Of a stretch of 40,229 nt of DNA, positions 17,976 through 26,085 are shown one piece after another (position 1 is the stretch's first letter; each line of letters begins with the position of its first letter). The stretch is from an uncultured Planctomycetaceae bacterium (lineage in GTDB: Bacteria > Planctomycetota > Planctomycetia > Pirellulales > Pirellulaceae): NCBI GenBank assembly GCA_903863885.1, contig CAIPEB010000415.1, forward strand, positions 1 through 40,229. The letters run 5' to 3'. The notes under the pieces were generated by a model. The model was not told the origin of the DNA. It saw only the letters and a program-made list of their open reading frames with translations, and searched no databases. The position numbers and the translations under genes were made by a program.

Positions 17976-18272
17976 GAACAGACTTGGTCGGATTTTTCCG
18001 CGATAGCTGCTGAGAAGGTGTTTTGACATTCACTCACCCCTTGGGGAGAGTCGGCCCGGCAGGGCCGGAGAGGGGGGAATGCCCCTCCCCGGACGCTTTT
18101 GCGTCTGACCCTCCCGCATTGCAGGAGGGTGAATTGGATGTTTCAAACACGTTCTAAAGAAAGCTGCGTCCTCTCGCGGAGCGAAAGGCGCCCATGGCGG
18201 AACGATCGCGGCACGGAAATCAGTAATACGAAATTGATGTCCGCATGCGCCCCTGATCAATCCGCACTCACT
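17976..18272. other. Convergent spacer carrying a multi-hairpin element
   Basis: This 297-base region lies between two gene ends. Most of its left half is the structured element annotated at 18028-18135. The right half shows nothing recognisable. Confidence 0.5.
18028..18135. repeat. MITE-like intergenic element with three hairpins
   Basis: A roughly 108-base element bounded by ATTCACTCACCC on the left and GGAGGGTGAAT on the right, which are imperfect inverted termini. Inside are three hairpins: CGGCCC at 18052-18057 with GGGCCG at 18062-18067; GACGC at 18092-18096 with GCGTC at 18101-18105 around TTTT; and ACCCTCC at 18108-18114 with GGAGGGT at 18124-18130. It lies between convergent genes, so it could also help end transcription, though no T-tract follows. 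It looks like a member of a dispersed repeat family; other copies would be outside this window. Confidence 0.6.
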
Positions 18273-19517
18273 CTACCGCGAGCCCTCGGTCGGCTTGCAC
18301 ACGGCCAGGCCGATGCGGCGATCCGCGGCGCCGTAGTACAGCAGCCATTCGCCGTGGAAGAAGACCATTCCGTTGGCGACCACGGCGGGAGGCGTAAATC
18401 CGCTAAGTTCCCAAGGAAACTCGGCGCGGATAAACGGGCTTTCGCGACGCTGCGTGAGCCGCTCGGGCTTGTCGGCCGCGAACAGAGCCTGTCCCAGACC
18501 CGACCAACCCGCCACGAGGCTCTTGTCGCCCCCCTCGGCCGCCGGCTGGTTCAGCGCGTTATAGAAGTGCAGGATTCCGTGGGGCGTCAACAGAGCGATG
18601 GCCCCGGACTCGGCGCATCCGCTGTCGAACAACTGTGGGCGAGGCGGCAACAGGCTTACCGGCTGCCCCTGGTCGTTCAGCAGCGGGGTCCAGTCGATCA
18701 AGTTATCCGACGATGCCAGATAGCAGCCGATCTTCCAATACATCCAGTATTTGCCCTGGATTTTGGCCGCGACGAGACGCTCTCCATCACGCCGGCAGAC
18801 AACGGCACCCGTCCGCGTACCGAAGATGAACTTTCCGCCGTACGCTTTGCCGAAGGCGGGGCCATGCTTCGTCCAGTGACGCAGATCGGTTGAGGTGGCC
18901 ACTCCGATTGAGTCTGTCTTTCCGTTCCACGCGGTGTAATTCACGTAGTACTTGCCGGCTTCATCCTCGATGATGTGGATGTCCTCGCAGCCACCCTCCC
19001 ACTCGTACTGCTTGAAGGCATCGTTGTCCGGATAAATCACGGGCTCCGCAAAACGAGTGAAGTTCCGGCCGTCGCTGCTGACCGCCAGCCCGATCCTGCA
19101 GGTCCGCCCCCATCCGCTCGACCGGGGCTCGTCATCCGCCCGGTACAGCAGCCACACCTTGTCGTCCTTCACCACGACGGCGGGGTTGTAGACATTCTGC
19201 GATTCCCAATGGACGACCTTGCCCGCGACCGGACACGCGAACGTCGCCGACGGATTGGGCTCCAGAACCGGTTTCTCCTGCTTGACGAACGGCCCAAGTG
19301 CCCATGCCGGAATCGCTGCGCCGCCGGGTGCCGCTTCCGCCGCCGAGGTCGCGACGGGAATGGTCAGTGCAGTAAGAACGACGCACGCGAGGACACACCG
19401 CGTCAGGACATCGCCCGCAATGAGGAGTCGCTGGTCCACGACGGCTGAACACGGGCTTCGGCGCTCAGACGCAATGGTCAAGTGGTTCGCGAGCGTGGAT
19501 TGCCGACCGTGTCTCAT
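18273..19517 (-). CDS. Exported GH130-type mannoside phosphorylase or mannosidase
   Basis: A 414-residue protein of the five-bladed propeller type, best matching GH130. Visible family features are YNPAVVVKDDKVWLLYRAD (about 110-127), IGLAVSSDG, the acidic EWEGGCEDIHI (172-182, matching the GCED motif that holds the catalytic acid region) and the C-terminal YYGAADRRIGLAV. GH130 enzymes phosphorolyse or hydrolyse beta-mannosides. A hydrophobic leader at about 38-60 (LACVVLTALTIPVATSAA) suggests export, where inorganic phosphate use is less likely, so a hydrolytic member is inferred. The leader is preceded by an unusually long polar stretch, so the start at 19517 may be too far upstream. GAGAG lies 9 bases before it. 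It is the last gene after the STAS/isomerase group on the same strand. Confidence 0.75.
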   Translation of the reverse strand: MRHGRQSTLANHLTIASERRSPCSAVVDQRLLIAGDVLTRCVLACVVLTALTIPVATSAAEAAPGGAAIPAWALGPFVKQEKPVLEPNPSATFACPVAGKVVHWESQNVYNPAVVVKDDKVWLLYRADDEPRSSGWGRTCRIGLAVSSDGRNFTRFAEPVIYPDNDAFKQYEWEGGCEDIHIIEDEAGKYYVNYTAWNGKTDSIGVATSTDLRHWTKHGPAFGKAYGGKFIFGTRTGAVVCRRDGERLVAAKIQGKYWMYWKIGCYLASSDNLIDWTPLLNDQGQPVSLLPPRPQLFDSGCAESGAIALLTPHGILHFYNALNQPAAEGGDKSLVAGWSGLGQALFAADKPERLTQRRESPFIRAEFPWELSGFTPPAVVANGMVFFHGEWLLYYGAADRRIGLAVCKPTEGSR

Positions 19518-19592
19518 GACGATGCTCTCTCGGTCTTGTTCGAAAACCGCCGCCCGTCTGCGATCCGAAGCACGCTGAAAGCGGACGGGCAG

Positions 19593-19946
19593 TTACTCCT
19601 TGAATGACCGCCGCGCGAATTCAAGATCGCCGTAGATCTCCAGCAACCTGTCGAGGCCGACCATCTTGATGATCTCGGCGGTCATTCCCTGAACCGCAGC
19701 CAGTTTCACGACGCCGCCTTTCTTGCGCAATCTCGTCTGAAGGGCAACGAGCGAACCGACACCGACGCTGGACACGAAGCCGACGTTGCGGCAATCGATG
19801 ATGATCTTCGAGTGCCCCATTTCCAGATGCTGATGGATTTCGTTGTTGAAATCCTCGGTCGTGGTTGAATCCAGGTTCCCGCGCAGCACGACGACCAGGA
19901 TGTTGTCGTCTACGATGCTCGCCTGAAAGAAATCGTTTGCAGCCAT
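19593..19946 (-). CDS. STAS-domain protein, anti-sigma-factor antagonist type (copy 1)
   Basis: A 117-residue single-domain STAS protein like SpoIIAA/RsbV. In that family an unphosphorylated antagonist binds a partner (usually an anti-sigma kinase) and is released when a kinase phosphorylates one serine. Here the region reads VSSVGVGSL and Ser60 aligns with the phosphorylated serine of SpoIIAA. The start at 19946 is chosen over 19955 because it aligns residue for residue with the paralogue at 20970-21323 (both 117 residues, about 55% identical by hand count). The paralogue lies two genes upstream on the same strand, and the isomerase between them ends 29 bases before this gene. No serine kinase, phosphatase or sigma factor is encoded in the window, so its partners are elsewhere. 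Confidence 0.9.
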   Translation of the reverse strand: MAANDFFQASIVDDNILVVVLRGNLDSTTTEDFNNEIHQHLEMGHSKIIIDCRNVGFVSSVGVGSLVALQTRLRKKGGVVKLAAVQGMTAEIIKMVGLDRLLEIYGDLEFARRSFKE

Positions 19947-19975
19947 AGTCTCCATCCCTCAGACATCGACCCGCG

Positions 19976-20836
19976 TTACGCCTGCGACGAAACGGCGGCC
20001 ATCGCGGCCTTCAACGTCGCAATGCCCTTGCTGATATCACCGATACGATCGTCGCCGGCTTCGCGTTCAAAAATATAGTCGCCTGCGTAGTCATTTTCGG
20101 CCAGAATCCGCACGAACGCGACCCAGTCCACCTGGCCGGTTCCCACGACGACTTCCTCGCCCCACTGGCCTTTGACGGTGGTGCGTTTCGCGTCCTTGAC
20201 ATGCACTTGCTGAACGTACGGCGCGAGTTTCCGCAGCGCTTCGATCGGCTCGTCCATATCGTAGAGGATCATGTTGGCCGGATCGAAGTTGACTGTAACG
20301 TTCTTTACGCCGCGTTTGGCCATCTCGCCGAGGAACATCAGCAGCGTATCGGCCGACTCCTGGCCCGATTCCAGCAACAGCGATCCGCCGATCGCGGAGT
20401 ACATGCGGGCCAGTTCGGCAACCCGCCCGCTCAGCTTGTCGAAATCCGGATCGCTGGGCTCGTGCGGCAGAAACCCGGCGTGAGTGCTGACCAGCTTCAC
20501 GCCCATCTGCCGTGCGAGGTCGGCAGCCGCCTGGCTGATGCTCTTGTTTCCCTCCCAGTGCCGGTCGGGCACGATGCCGCCCGTTTCGCGAATCGCCTGA
20601 GGAGTCGAGTAGTCCTCGCCGATCGTGGAGAACATGCCCGACACCACGGAAATGCCCGCTGCGCCGAGGATCTGCTGTGTGCCTTCCCAGGTGCCCGGAT
20701 CGTCGCGATGCGGAGTCAGGCCGAGTTGCACCTTCTTCAGGCCGAGTTTTTTCACCTTTTCGGCCAGGTCTCCTGGTCCGGTGGCCTGGAGCGACCAGCT
20801 GCAAACGCCGATTTGATCTGCCGTTTGAGTTCTCAT
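19976..20836 (-). CDS. Cytoplasmic sugar phosphate isomerase/epimerase-type TIM barrel
   Basis: A 286-residue protein of the xylose isomerase-like/AP endonuclease 2 TIM-barrel superfamily, with no signal peptide. It opens with IGVCSWSLQ, and the metal-ligand positions typical of the family can be seen: Glu in LLLESGQE, Asp in NFDPANM, His in VHVKDAK and Glu in YIFERE. The likely reaction is keto-sugar or polyol isomerisation, but the substrate is unknown. A good purine-rich ribosome site (GGAGAAGG) precedes the start. It sits between two paralogous STAS genes on the same strand (133 bases from one, 29 from the other). It may only be a neighbour, or sugar metabolism and the STAS switch may be co-regulated (inference). 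Confidence 0.88.
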   Translation of the reverse strand: MRTQTADQIGVCSWSLQATGPGDLAEKVKKLGLKKVQLGLTPHRDDPGTWEGTQQILGAAGISVVSGMFSTIGEDYSTPQAIRETGGIVPDRHWEGNKSISQAAADLARQMGVKLVSTHAGFLPHEPSDPDFDKLSGRVAELARMYSAIGGSLLLESGQESADTLLMFLGEMAKRGVKNVTVNFDPANMILYDMDEPIEALRKLAPYVQQVHVKDAKRTTVKGQWGEEVVVGTGQVDWVAFVRILAENDYAGDYIFEREAGDDRIGDISKGIATLKAAMAAVSSQA

Positions 20837-20969
20837 TCTTCTTCCTTCTCCGTATTCGTGAAACTCAGCCCGACAGCGGACCTGGCCGCCGCGATGCGAT
20901 TGTACCGTGTCTCGCGCGATTTCGCGCTATCTTGCGCGATTGCTCCGCGCCCTCGGGAAATGCAGCCGT

Positions 20970-21323
20970 TCACCCGCGGAACGACTGCACGGCGGACTCG
21001 ACGTCGCTGTACCCCTCGACCACCCTGTCGAGTTGAACGAGCTTCATCACCTCGGCCGCAATTCCATGGACCGCGACCAGTTTCAATGCGCCCCCTTGTT
21101 TGCGCAACCTCGACTGGAGAACCACGAGCGACCCGATTCCCGTGCTTGTCATGAAGCCGAGGTTCTCGCAATCCACGATGATCTTCGACGTGCCCTGCGA
21201 CAGGTGCCGCTGGATTTCCGTTTCAAACGCATTGATGGTAATGGCATCCAGATTCCCATGCAGCGTGACAACCAGAATCGCATCATCGATCAGCCTTGTC
21301 TGGACAAAACCGCCCGAAGCCAT
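20970..21323 (-). CDS. STAS-domain protein, anti-sigma-factor antagonist type (copy 2)
   Basis: A 117-residue STAS protein, about 55% identical by hand count to the copy at 19593-19946. The phosphorylation segment reads FMTSTGIGSL, with Ser60 in the place of the SpoIIAA phosphoserine and threonines on both sides. The start is secure: AAGGAG lies 7 bases before the ATG. It is the first gene of a minus-strand run (STAS, isomerase, STAS, GH130). Two antagonists with the same fold but different phosphosite neighbours could respond to different kinases, or dimerise or compete for one partner (inference). Confidence 0.9.
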   Translation of the reverse strand: MASGGFVQTRLIDDAILVVTLHGNLDAITINAFETEIQRHLSQGTSKIIVDCENLGFMTSTGIGSLVVLQSRLRKQGGALKLVAVHGIAAEVMKLVQLDRVVEGYSDVESAVQSFRG

Positions 21324-21739
21324 AGTACTGCTCCTTCACAAACCCGCGCCGCCATCCGTCATTCCGAGACCGGCACAACGCAGAATCCCGCTCTGCCGGC
21401 CGGATGAATCGAGGCCGTTTTCCACCGAGGATGCAAGAATCCCGCCAGATTGGCTCGAGACGAACGCCCGGTCACTGCCCCGGAGTCATCATGGCGAATC
21501 TCAGCCGCGAACCATTATTGCCATCCGACACGTTCCTCGCCATCGGTCCGACGTTCCGGCCCACGCCAAACTACCTTCCTTCTCTGACCGTTGATATGAT
21601 GACGGCTCGAAGACGCGGATGCTAATCGGCGGAGAACGGAGGCCGGAGATCCGAGAATGAAGCGATCCGTGTTATGCCCGTGCTAATCCGCGGCTTCTTC
21701 CCCTCCGGAATCCAGACTTTTTCCCCCACGAGTCCAATC
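21324..21739. other. 416-bp divergent spacer
   Basis: This lies between STAS copy 2 (minus) and the amidohydrolase (plus). No gene or RNA is seen. Its right end (21665-21692) carries a sequence related to the degenerate repeat at 13823-13852. Because that repeat is open in frame, it falsely lengthens the amidohydrolase frame at its N-terminus. Confidence 0.4.
21665..21692. repeat. Dispersed repeat remnant, related to 13823-13852
   Basis: The stretch begins ATCCGTGTTATGCCCGTGC and continues TAATCCGCGG. It aligns with 13822-13850 with few changes (shared TCCGTGTT, CCGTGC and ATC). Both copies are just upstream of a plus-strand gene. Confidence 0.45.
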
Positions 21740-23179
21740 ATGAGCGAATCACCCCGTCTGTCGCGGCGTTCGGCGTTCAAGGCTGTCGGAGGCACGGGAG
21801 CCGCAGCGCTCATGGGGGGCGGCGCGGGGAGCGCCGCGATGCTGCTCGCCTCCGAACCGCCTCAGCAGCCGACGGACCTGCGCAAGCAGATCTTCTCGAA
21901 GGTCTGGGCCACCCCGTTCATCGATACGCACGAGCACTTGTGCGACGAACATCACCGGTTCTCGGCCGAGGGCTCGGCGGGCGCCGATGACTGGAGCGTC
22001 GTGCTATCCGGCTACCTTGGCTCCGATCTGCAGTCTGCAGGAATGCCGCAGGAAGCGCAGGGAAAGTTCTACTCGAAAGGTCCGTCACCCGCTGAAAAAT
22101 GGAAGCTGCTTGAGCCATACTGGCCCGCCGTGAAGAACACGGGCTACGGTCTGGCAGCAAGAATCTCGTTGCGGCAACTGTACGACGTGGACGACCTCTC
22201 GGCCGCAACCGTAGAAAAAGCGCAGTCTGGCTACGAAAAAGTACGCCAACCCGGTTTCTACAAGCGAGTGCTCTGCGAGCAAAGCGGAATCTCATCCTGC
22301 CAGGTCAACGCGCTCCCCGGCCCGTTTCTCGAATCAAAAATGCCGACGCTTATGATGCAGGATCTCAGCATTGTCGGGATGTTCGCCGGTCCCGCGCTCG
22401 AGACCTTCGGCAAACCGAGCGGAATCACTCCGACTGAACTATCCGACTGGCACAAGGTGATCGACTGGTGGTTCGGCAAATACGGCAAGTACGCCGTGGC
22501 GGTCAAATCCCAGGATGCCTACCGGCGCGAGATCAATTACATGCCGACTCCCGCCGAAGCGGCATCTGAAGCATTCAAGAAGAAGGCGAGGGGCGAACCG
22601 GTCAGTTCGGATGAGCGAGTTGCACTCGAAGACCATTTGTTCTGGTATGCCGTCCGGAAGGCAGCCGAGCAAGGTCTTCCGGTGAAACTGCACACAGGAT
22701 ATTACGCCGGCCAGAACAGCATGCCTCTCGCGCGACTGATCAACAACGCAGGCTCCGCGTGCGAATTATGCCGCAATGCCCCCGAAGCCTCGTTCGTTTT
22801 CATGCACATCTGCTATCCGTACTACGAGGAACTGATCGCGGTCGCCAAACAATGGACCAACGCATTCGTGGATATGTGCTGGTCATGGATCATCAACCCG
22901 ATCGCGGCTAAGGACTTTTTGAAGAAGTACCTGACTACCGCCCCGGCCAACAAGATCCTCACCTTCGGCGGCGATTACCGCTACGTCGAGCAGGTCCTCG
23001 GGCACGCAGTCCTCGCCCGCCAAGGAATCGCGCTGGCCTTGTGTGAACTGGTCGAAGAAGGATGGCTGAGCCTGAATGATGCGATGGAACTCATCGAACC
23101 GATCATGAACGGAAACGCCAAACGCATTTTCCGCCTTGCGGAGAAGGAACCGGTTCTCCGAGACGCACCCTGGCTGTAA
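21740..23179 (+). CDS. Tat-exported amidohydrolase-superfamily protein
   Basis: A 479-residue protein with a twin-arginine signal (LSRRSAFKAVGG, residues 8-18, then an Ala/Gly-rich segment). The metal-dependent hydrolase barrel starts with FIDTHEHL, in which His64 and His66 are the HxH metal ligands. KLHTGYYAG, FMHICYPYYEE and ILTFGGDYRY supply the later strands expected of amidohydrolase_2 or uronate-isomerase-like enzymes. The substrate is unknown; decarboxylation, lactone hydrolysis or aldose-ketose isomerisation are all found in the superfamily. The start at 21740 is chosen because it heads the Tat signal; the upstream open stretch is repeat sequence. It converges on the isomerase ending at 23371. 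Confidence 0.85.
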   Translation: MSESPRLSRRSAFKAVGGTGAAALMGGGAGSAAMLLASEPPQQPTDLRKQIFSKVWATPFIDTHEHLCDEHHRFSAEGSAGADDWSVVLSGYLGSDLQSAGMPQEAQGKFYSKGPSPAEKWKLLEPYWPAVKNTGYGLAARISLRQLYDVDDLSAATVEKAQSGYEKVRQPGFYKRVLCEQSGISSCQVNALPGPFLESKMPTLMMQDLSIVGMFAGPALETFGKPSGITPTELSDWHKVIDWWFGKYGKYAVAVKSQDAYRREINYMPTPAEAASEAFKKKARGEPVSSDERVALEDHLFWYAVRKAAEQGLPVKLHTGYYAGQNSMPLARLINNAGSACELCRNAPEASFVFMHICYPYYEELIAVAKQWTNAFVDMCWSWIINPIAAKDFLKKYLTTAPANKILTFGGDYRYVEQVLGHAVLARQGIALALCELVEEGWLSLNDAMELIEPIMNGNAKRIFRLAEKEPVLRDAPWL

Positions 23180-23250
23180 CTTCGATGCAGTGTCCGTGGC
23201 CGCAAGACCCCGGATGCGGTCGCCGATCAGACTCTGAAGCACAACGCAGA

Positions 23251-23275
23251 CGGGCCGGCAGTACATGCCGGCCCG
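23251..23275. terminator. Perfect 10-bp hairpin between convergent genes, likely bidirectional terminator
   Basis: CGGGCCGGCA at 23251-23260 and TGCCGGCCCG at 23266-23275 pair exactly around the loop GTACA. It lies in the 191-base gap between the ends of the amidohydrolase and the isomerase. There is no T-tract on either side, so termination efficiency is uncertain, but position and strength favour this role. Confidence 0.6.
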
Positions 23276-23370
23276 AAGCTGACAACCCAGTCGAATAATC
23301 ACCGCAGGTCGGCCCGTGCCATTACCCGCCGTCGGAGATCGCTGCGTTTCTGCTTGAGAGATGCTCTTCC

Positions 23371-24282
23371 TCAGGAAAGCGCTTCGCAGCAGAACTGAAC
23401 GCACTTCCCGACTTCCGCCACCGCGGTCGAGCCTTGCGGAACCGGGTATTCAAGTTCGATGTCCGCCGGGAACGTCCACTCTTCTTTGCTTATCAACTGC
23501 AGCACTTCCTTGATCGGAGTCTTGCCCTTGCCCCACGGCAGATTGCCGCCGTCGGCAGTCCGGTCCTTCAGGTGCAGACTGACGATCCGGTCGTGGTACT
23601 TCTCGATGACTGGAATCGGCGATAACCCTTTGCTGCCGGCAAAGTAGTGACCGATGTCGAAATTGAAGCCGATATACTGGCCGCAATCGAGGATCGGATC
23701 GTGCTTGTCCATGACCGGATAGTTGTTCGTGTGGTTGTGGAAGGCCACCCAGACTTTGTGCTTGTCGGCAAACGGTGCCAGTTTCCTGGCAAGTTCCTCG
23801 GACCGCTCGGTCGTGATGCCGACGCATCCCAGCGCTTTGGCCACGTCAAAGGCAAAGTTGATCTCCTCGTCCGACTGGCCGAACCCCATCTTGTGGATGT
23901 GGATGTTCACACCTGCGTCGTTGTACATCTTGCGCAGATCTCGGCATTTGGCGAGTTGTTCCTCGCGCTGGGCATCGGTCGGCTTCCCGCCCCCGATACC
24001 CGCATGACGCTGGATCACGTCACCCATCAGTTCGACCTCGCTGAGCCCGTCCTTGATCAGCGCCTTGAGCGTATCCTCGGCTGAGTTGATTTCGCCGCGG
24101 TAACTGTAAGTGATGCAGCCGATGCGCACCCCCTTGAAAACGGAACACGGCTTGCCCGACGCCTTTGCCGAATCGGCTCCCAGTAAACGAGGCCCGACTG
24201 CGGTACATGCGGCGAGCGCCGCGGCGCTGCCCAAGAACGCACGTCTGGTTGTCACTGTGTCGGTAAGATTCCGTGTGCCCAT
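23371..24282 (-). CDS. Tat-exported sugar phosphate isomerase/epimerase-type TIM barrel
   Basis: A 303-residue protein of the xylose isomerase-like TIM-barrel superfamily with a twin-arginine signal (TTRRAFLGSAAA, residues 11-22). The signal contains LAAC at 23-26, which also fits a lipobox, so it may be anchored as a Tat lipoprotein. Barrel motifs are IGCITYSYRG, VAFHNHTNNY, NFDIGHYFAGS, SLHLKDR and DIELEYP, giving the usual Glu/Asp/His/Glu metal site. The start at 24282 is set by GGGAG 7 bases before; the long open stretch upstream to 24546 is not coding in character. It is a periplasmic counterpart to the cytoplasmic barrel at 19976-20836, and the Tat route implies it folds with metal before export. 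Confidence 0.87.
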   Translation of the reverse strand: MGTRNLTDTVTTRRAFLGSAAALAACTAVGPRLLGADSAKASGKPCSVFKGVRIGCITYSYRGEINSAEDTLKALIKDGLSEVELMGDVIQRHAGIGGGKPTDAQREEQLAKCRDLRKMYNDAGVNIHIHKMGFGQSDEEINFAFDVAKALGCVGITTERSEELARKLAPFADKHKVWVAFHNHTNNYPVMDKHDPILDCGQYIGFNFDIGHYFAGSKGLSPIPVIEKYHDRIVSLHLKDRTADGGNLPWGKGKTPIKEVLQLISKEEWTFPADIELEYPVPQGSTAVAEVGKCVQFCCEALS

Positions 24283-24734
24283 GATCGAACTCCCGATGAA
24301 TGAAATGAACAGAAATTGCTGCCGTAACCGCGAGCCCGCGCCCGGCATTGCGGGGGAGCCTCCCGGATTCCCCGGAACCCCCACGTTACCCGAAAGCGGA
24401 AAACGTATTGGACCGAAAGGGAAGGTCTGTTTCAACCGATGCGGCTGACGATGGCGAACGACGGAACGGCACGTGCATCCGCCCGGAGTTTGGCAGCTGA
24501 TCTCCTTGTCACCGGCCCTGCGATTCGCGATAGTTTGCGGTTGCATCCGTGTTCACGCCGACCGCCGTCGACTGGAAAGAGCTTATCGATCCGCGACTTG
24601 TTCTTTTCCCTTGAACCGCTGTGAAAACTGCCGGCAGCGGAGGGCGAACGGATCGCGACTTCAGCCAGACAAGCCGGCGGTCCAAACGGCTCGTTCATCT
24701 CCCGCGTTAACACGGACGTTTACTGTCGAAAGGC
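24283..24734. other. 452-bp divergent spacer
   Basis: This separates the Tat isomerase (minus) from the four-gene operon (plus). I find no gene or RNA. Between about 24350 and 24395 there are runs of G and C (GGGGG, CCTCCC, CCCC) that could fold. It must contain the promoter of the operon at 24735-28634, but no consensus could be assigned. Confidence 0.35.
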
Positions 24735-26048
24735 ATGCGAGACGATTCTATGGGGCACCTGGGAATGCACCGTCGTTTGCAGTCGCGTCGAGACCCGATC
24801 CGCGTGGTCATCACGGGGATGGGCGCGATGGGCAAGGGGCTTCTTTATCAGTCAACGGTCACGCCGGGCTTCCGGTGCGTCGGCGTCTGTGATCTCAAAG
24901 TCGACGTGGCTCGGAAGTGTGTCGAGGAATTCGGCCTGCCGGCTCGCGTCGTGGACAACTTGAGCGAGGCGCACGATGCGGCGCGAGCGGGTTGCGTGCC
25001 GGTCTGCGAAGACGGCATGCTGCTGGCCGAAATGGAGACTGCCGACGCGCTGATCGAGTCGACAAGCTGCATCGAGGCGGCTGGACGCTTCGCGCTGGCC
25101 GCCCTGGAACACGGCAAGCATCTGGTGCTGATGAACGCCGAGATCGACTTGATCTTCGGGCCGTATTTGATGAGCCGAGCCCACGAGTTGGGGCTGACCT
25201 ACACCAGTTGCGACGGCGACCAGCATGGCGTGATCAAGCGATTGATGGAGGACATGCGATTGTGGGGATTCGCTCCCGTGATGGGCGGCAACATGAAAGG
25301 TTTTCTCGATCGCTATTCCAATCCCACCAAGATCATCCCCGAAGCCGACAAGCGGAACCTCGACTATCGCATGTGCACGGCATACACCGACGGCACGAAG
25401 CTGAACATCGAGATGTCGCTGCTGGCCAACGCCATGAACATGCGCACGGCGGTGCCGGGCATGTACGGTCCCCGCGCCGGGCAGGTCCGCGACGTGCTGG
25501 GGCTGTTTGACTTTCCGACCTTGTGGCAGGACCGCGTGCCCGTCGTGGATTACATTCTCGGAGCGAGTCCGGACGGAGGAGTCTACGCAGTCGGGTATTG
25601 CGAACACCCGTACCAGAAGTCGCTGCTGAAGTACTACAAGATGGGCGACGGCCCCTTCTATGTCTTCTATCGCCCGTATCACCTCTGTCACGTCGAGGCG
25701 ATGGAGACTGTCGCGGAAGCCGTGCTCGACGGCGTCTCGCTGCTCGAACCGGCCGCCGGGTTCCGCACCAATGTCTTTGCGTATGCCAAGAAGCCGCTCC
25801 ATGCCGGAGAAATGCTCGACGGACTGGGCGGATATGCCTGCTACGGACTGGTCGAGAATTGTCCCGATCAAGGCAGGCCCGCGGGACTTCCCGTCTGCCT
25901 GGCGGAGCATGTCAGATTGAAGCGAGACATCGAAGCCGACCGCCCCATTATGCTTTCCGATATCGAGTACGATCCGAACCGATTCGACTTCGATCTCTAT
26001 GAGCGGTCGCTGACGTGTTCCGCGGCGTTGATCGAGGCCTCGGCTTGA
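24735..26048 (+). CDS. COG4091-type NAD(P)-dependent dehydrogenase with C-terminal SAF-like domain
   Basis: A 437-residue protein. The N-terminal Rossmann fold is clear (RVVITGMGAMGKGLLYQ, about 23-39). It is followed by segments typical of the COG4091 family of predicted homoserine-dehydrogenase-like oxidoreductases: LVLMNAEIDLIFGPYLM, TYTSCDGDQHGVIKRLMED and GGNMKGFLDRYSNPTKI. The C-terminal third (from about 330) is the SAF-like domain. The natural substrates of this family are largely unknown. Start: 24735 is used because AAAGG lies just upstream, though very close; ATG codons at 24750 and 24765 are alternatives. It leads a four-gene operon with a methyltransferase 37 bases downstream, a glycosyltransferase and an RmlC-like cupin, so it likely makes or oxidises a sugar-like precursor (inference). 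Confidence 0.8.
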   Translation: MRDDSMGHLGMHRRLQSRRDPIRVVITGMGAMGKGLLYQSTVTPGFRCVGVCDLKVDVARKCVEEFGLPARVVDNLSEAHDAARAGCVPVCEDGMLLAEMETADALIESTSCIEAAGRFALAALEHGKHLVLMNAEIDLIFGPYLMSRAHELGLTYTSCDGDQHGVIKRLMEDMRLWGFAPVMGGNMKGFLDRYSNPTKIIPEADKRNLDYRMCTAYTDGTKLNIEMSLLANAMNMRTAVPGMYGPRAGQVRDVLGLFDFPTLWQDRVPVVDYILGASPDGGVYAVGYCEHPYQKSLLKYYKMGDGPFYVFYRPYHLCHVEAMETVAEAVLDGVSLLEPAAGFRTNVFAYAKKPLHAGEMLDGLGGYACYGLVENCPDQGRPAGLPVCLAEHVRLKRDIEADRPIMLSDIEYDPNRFDFDLYERSLTCSAALIEASA

Positions 26049-26085
26049 AACCCGCCGTCCGCCAGGAAGACGCAGACGCTCCCTT

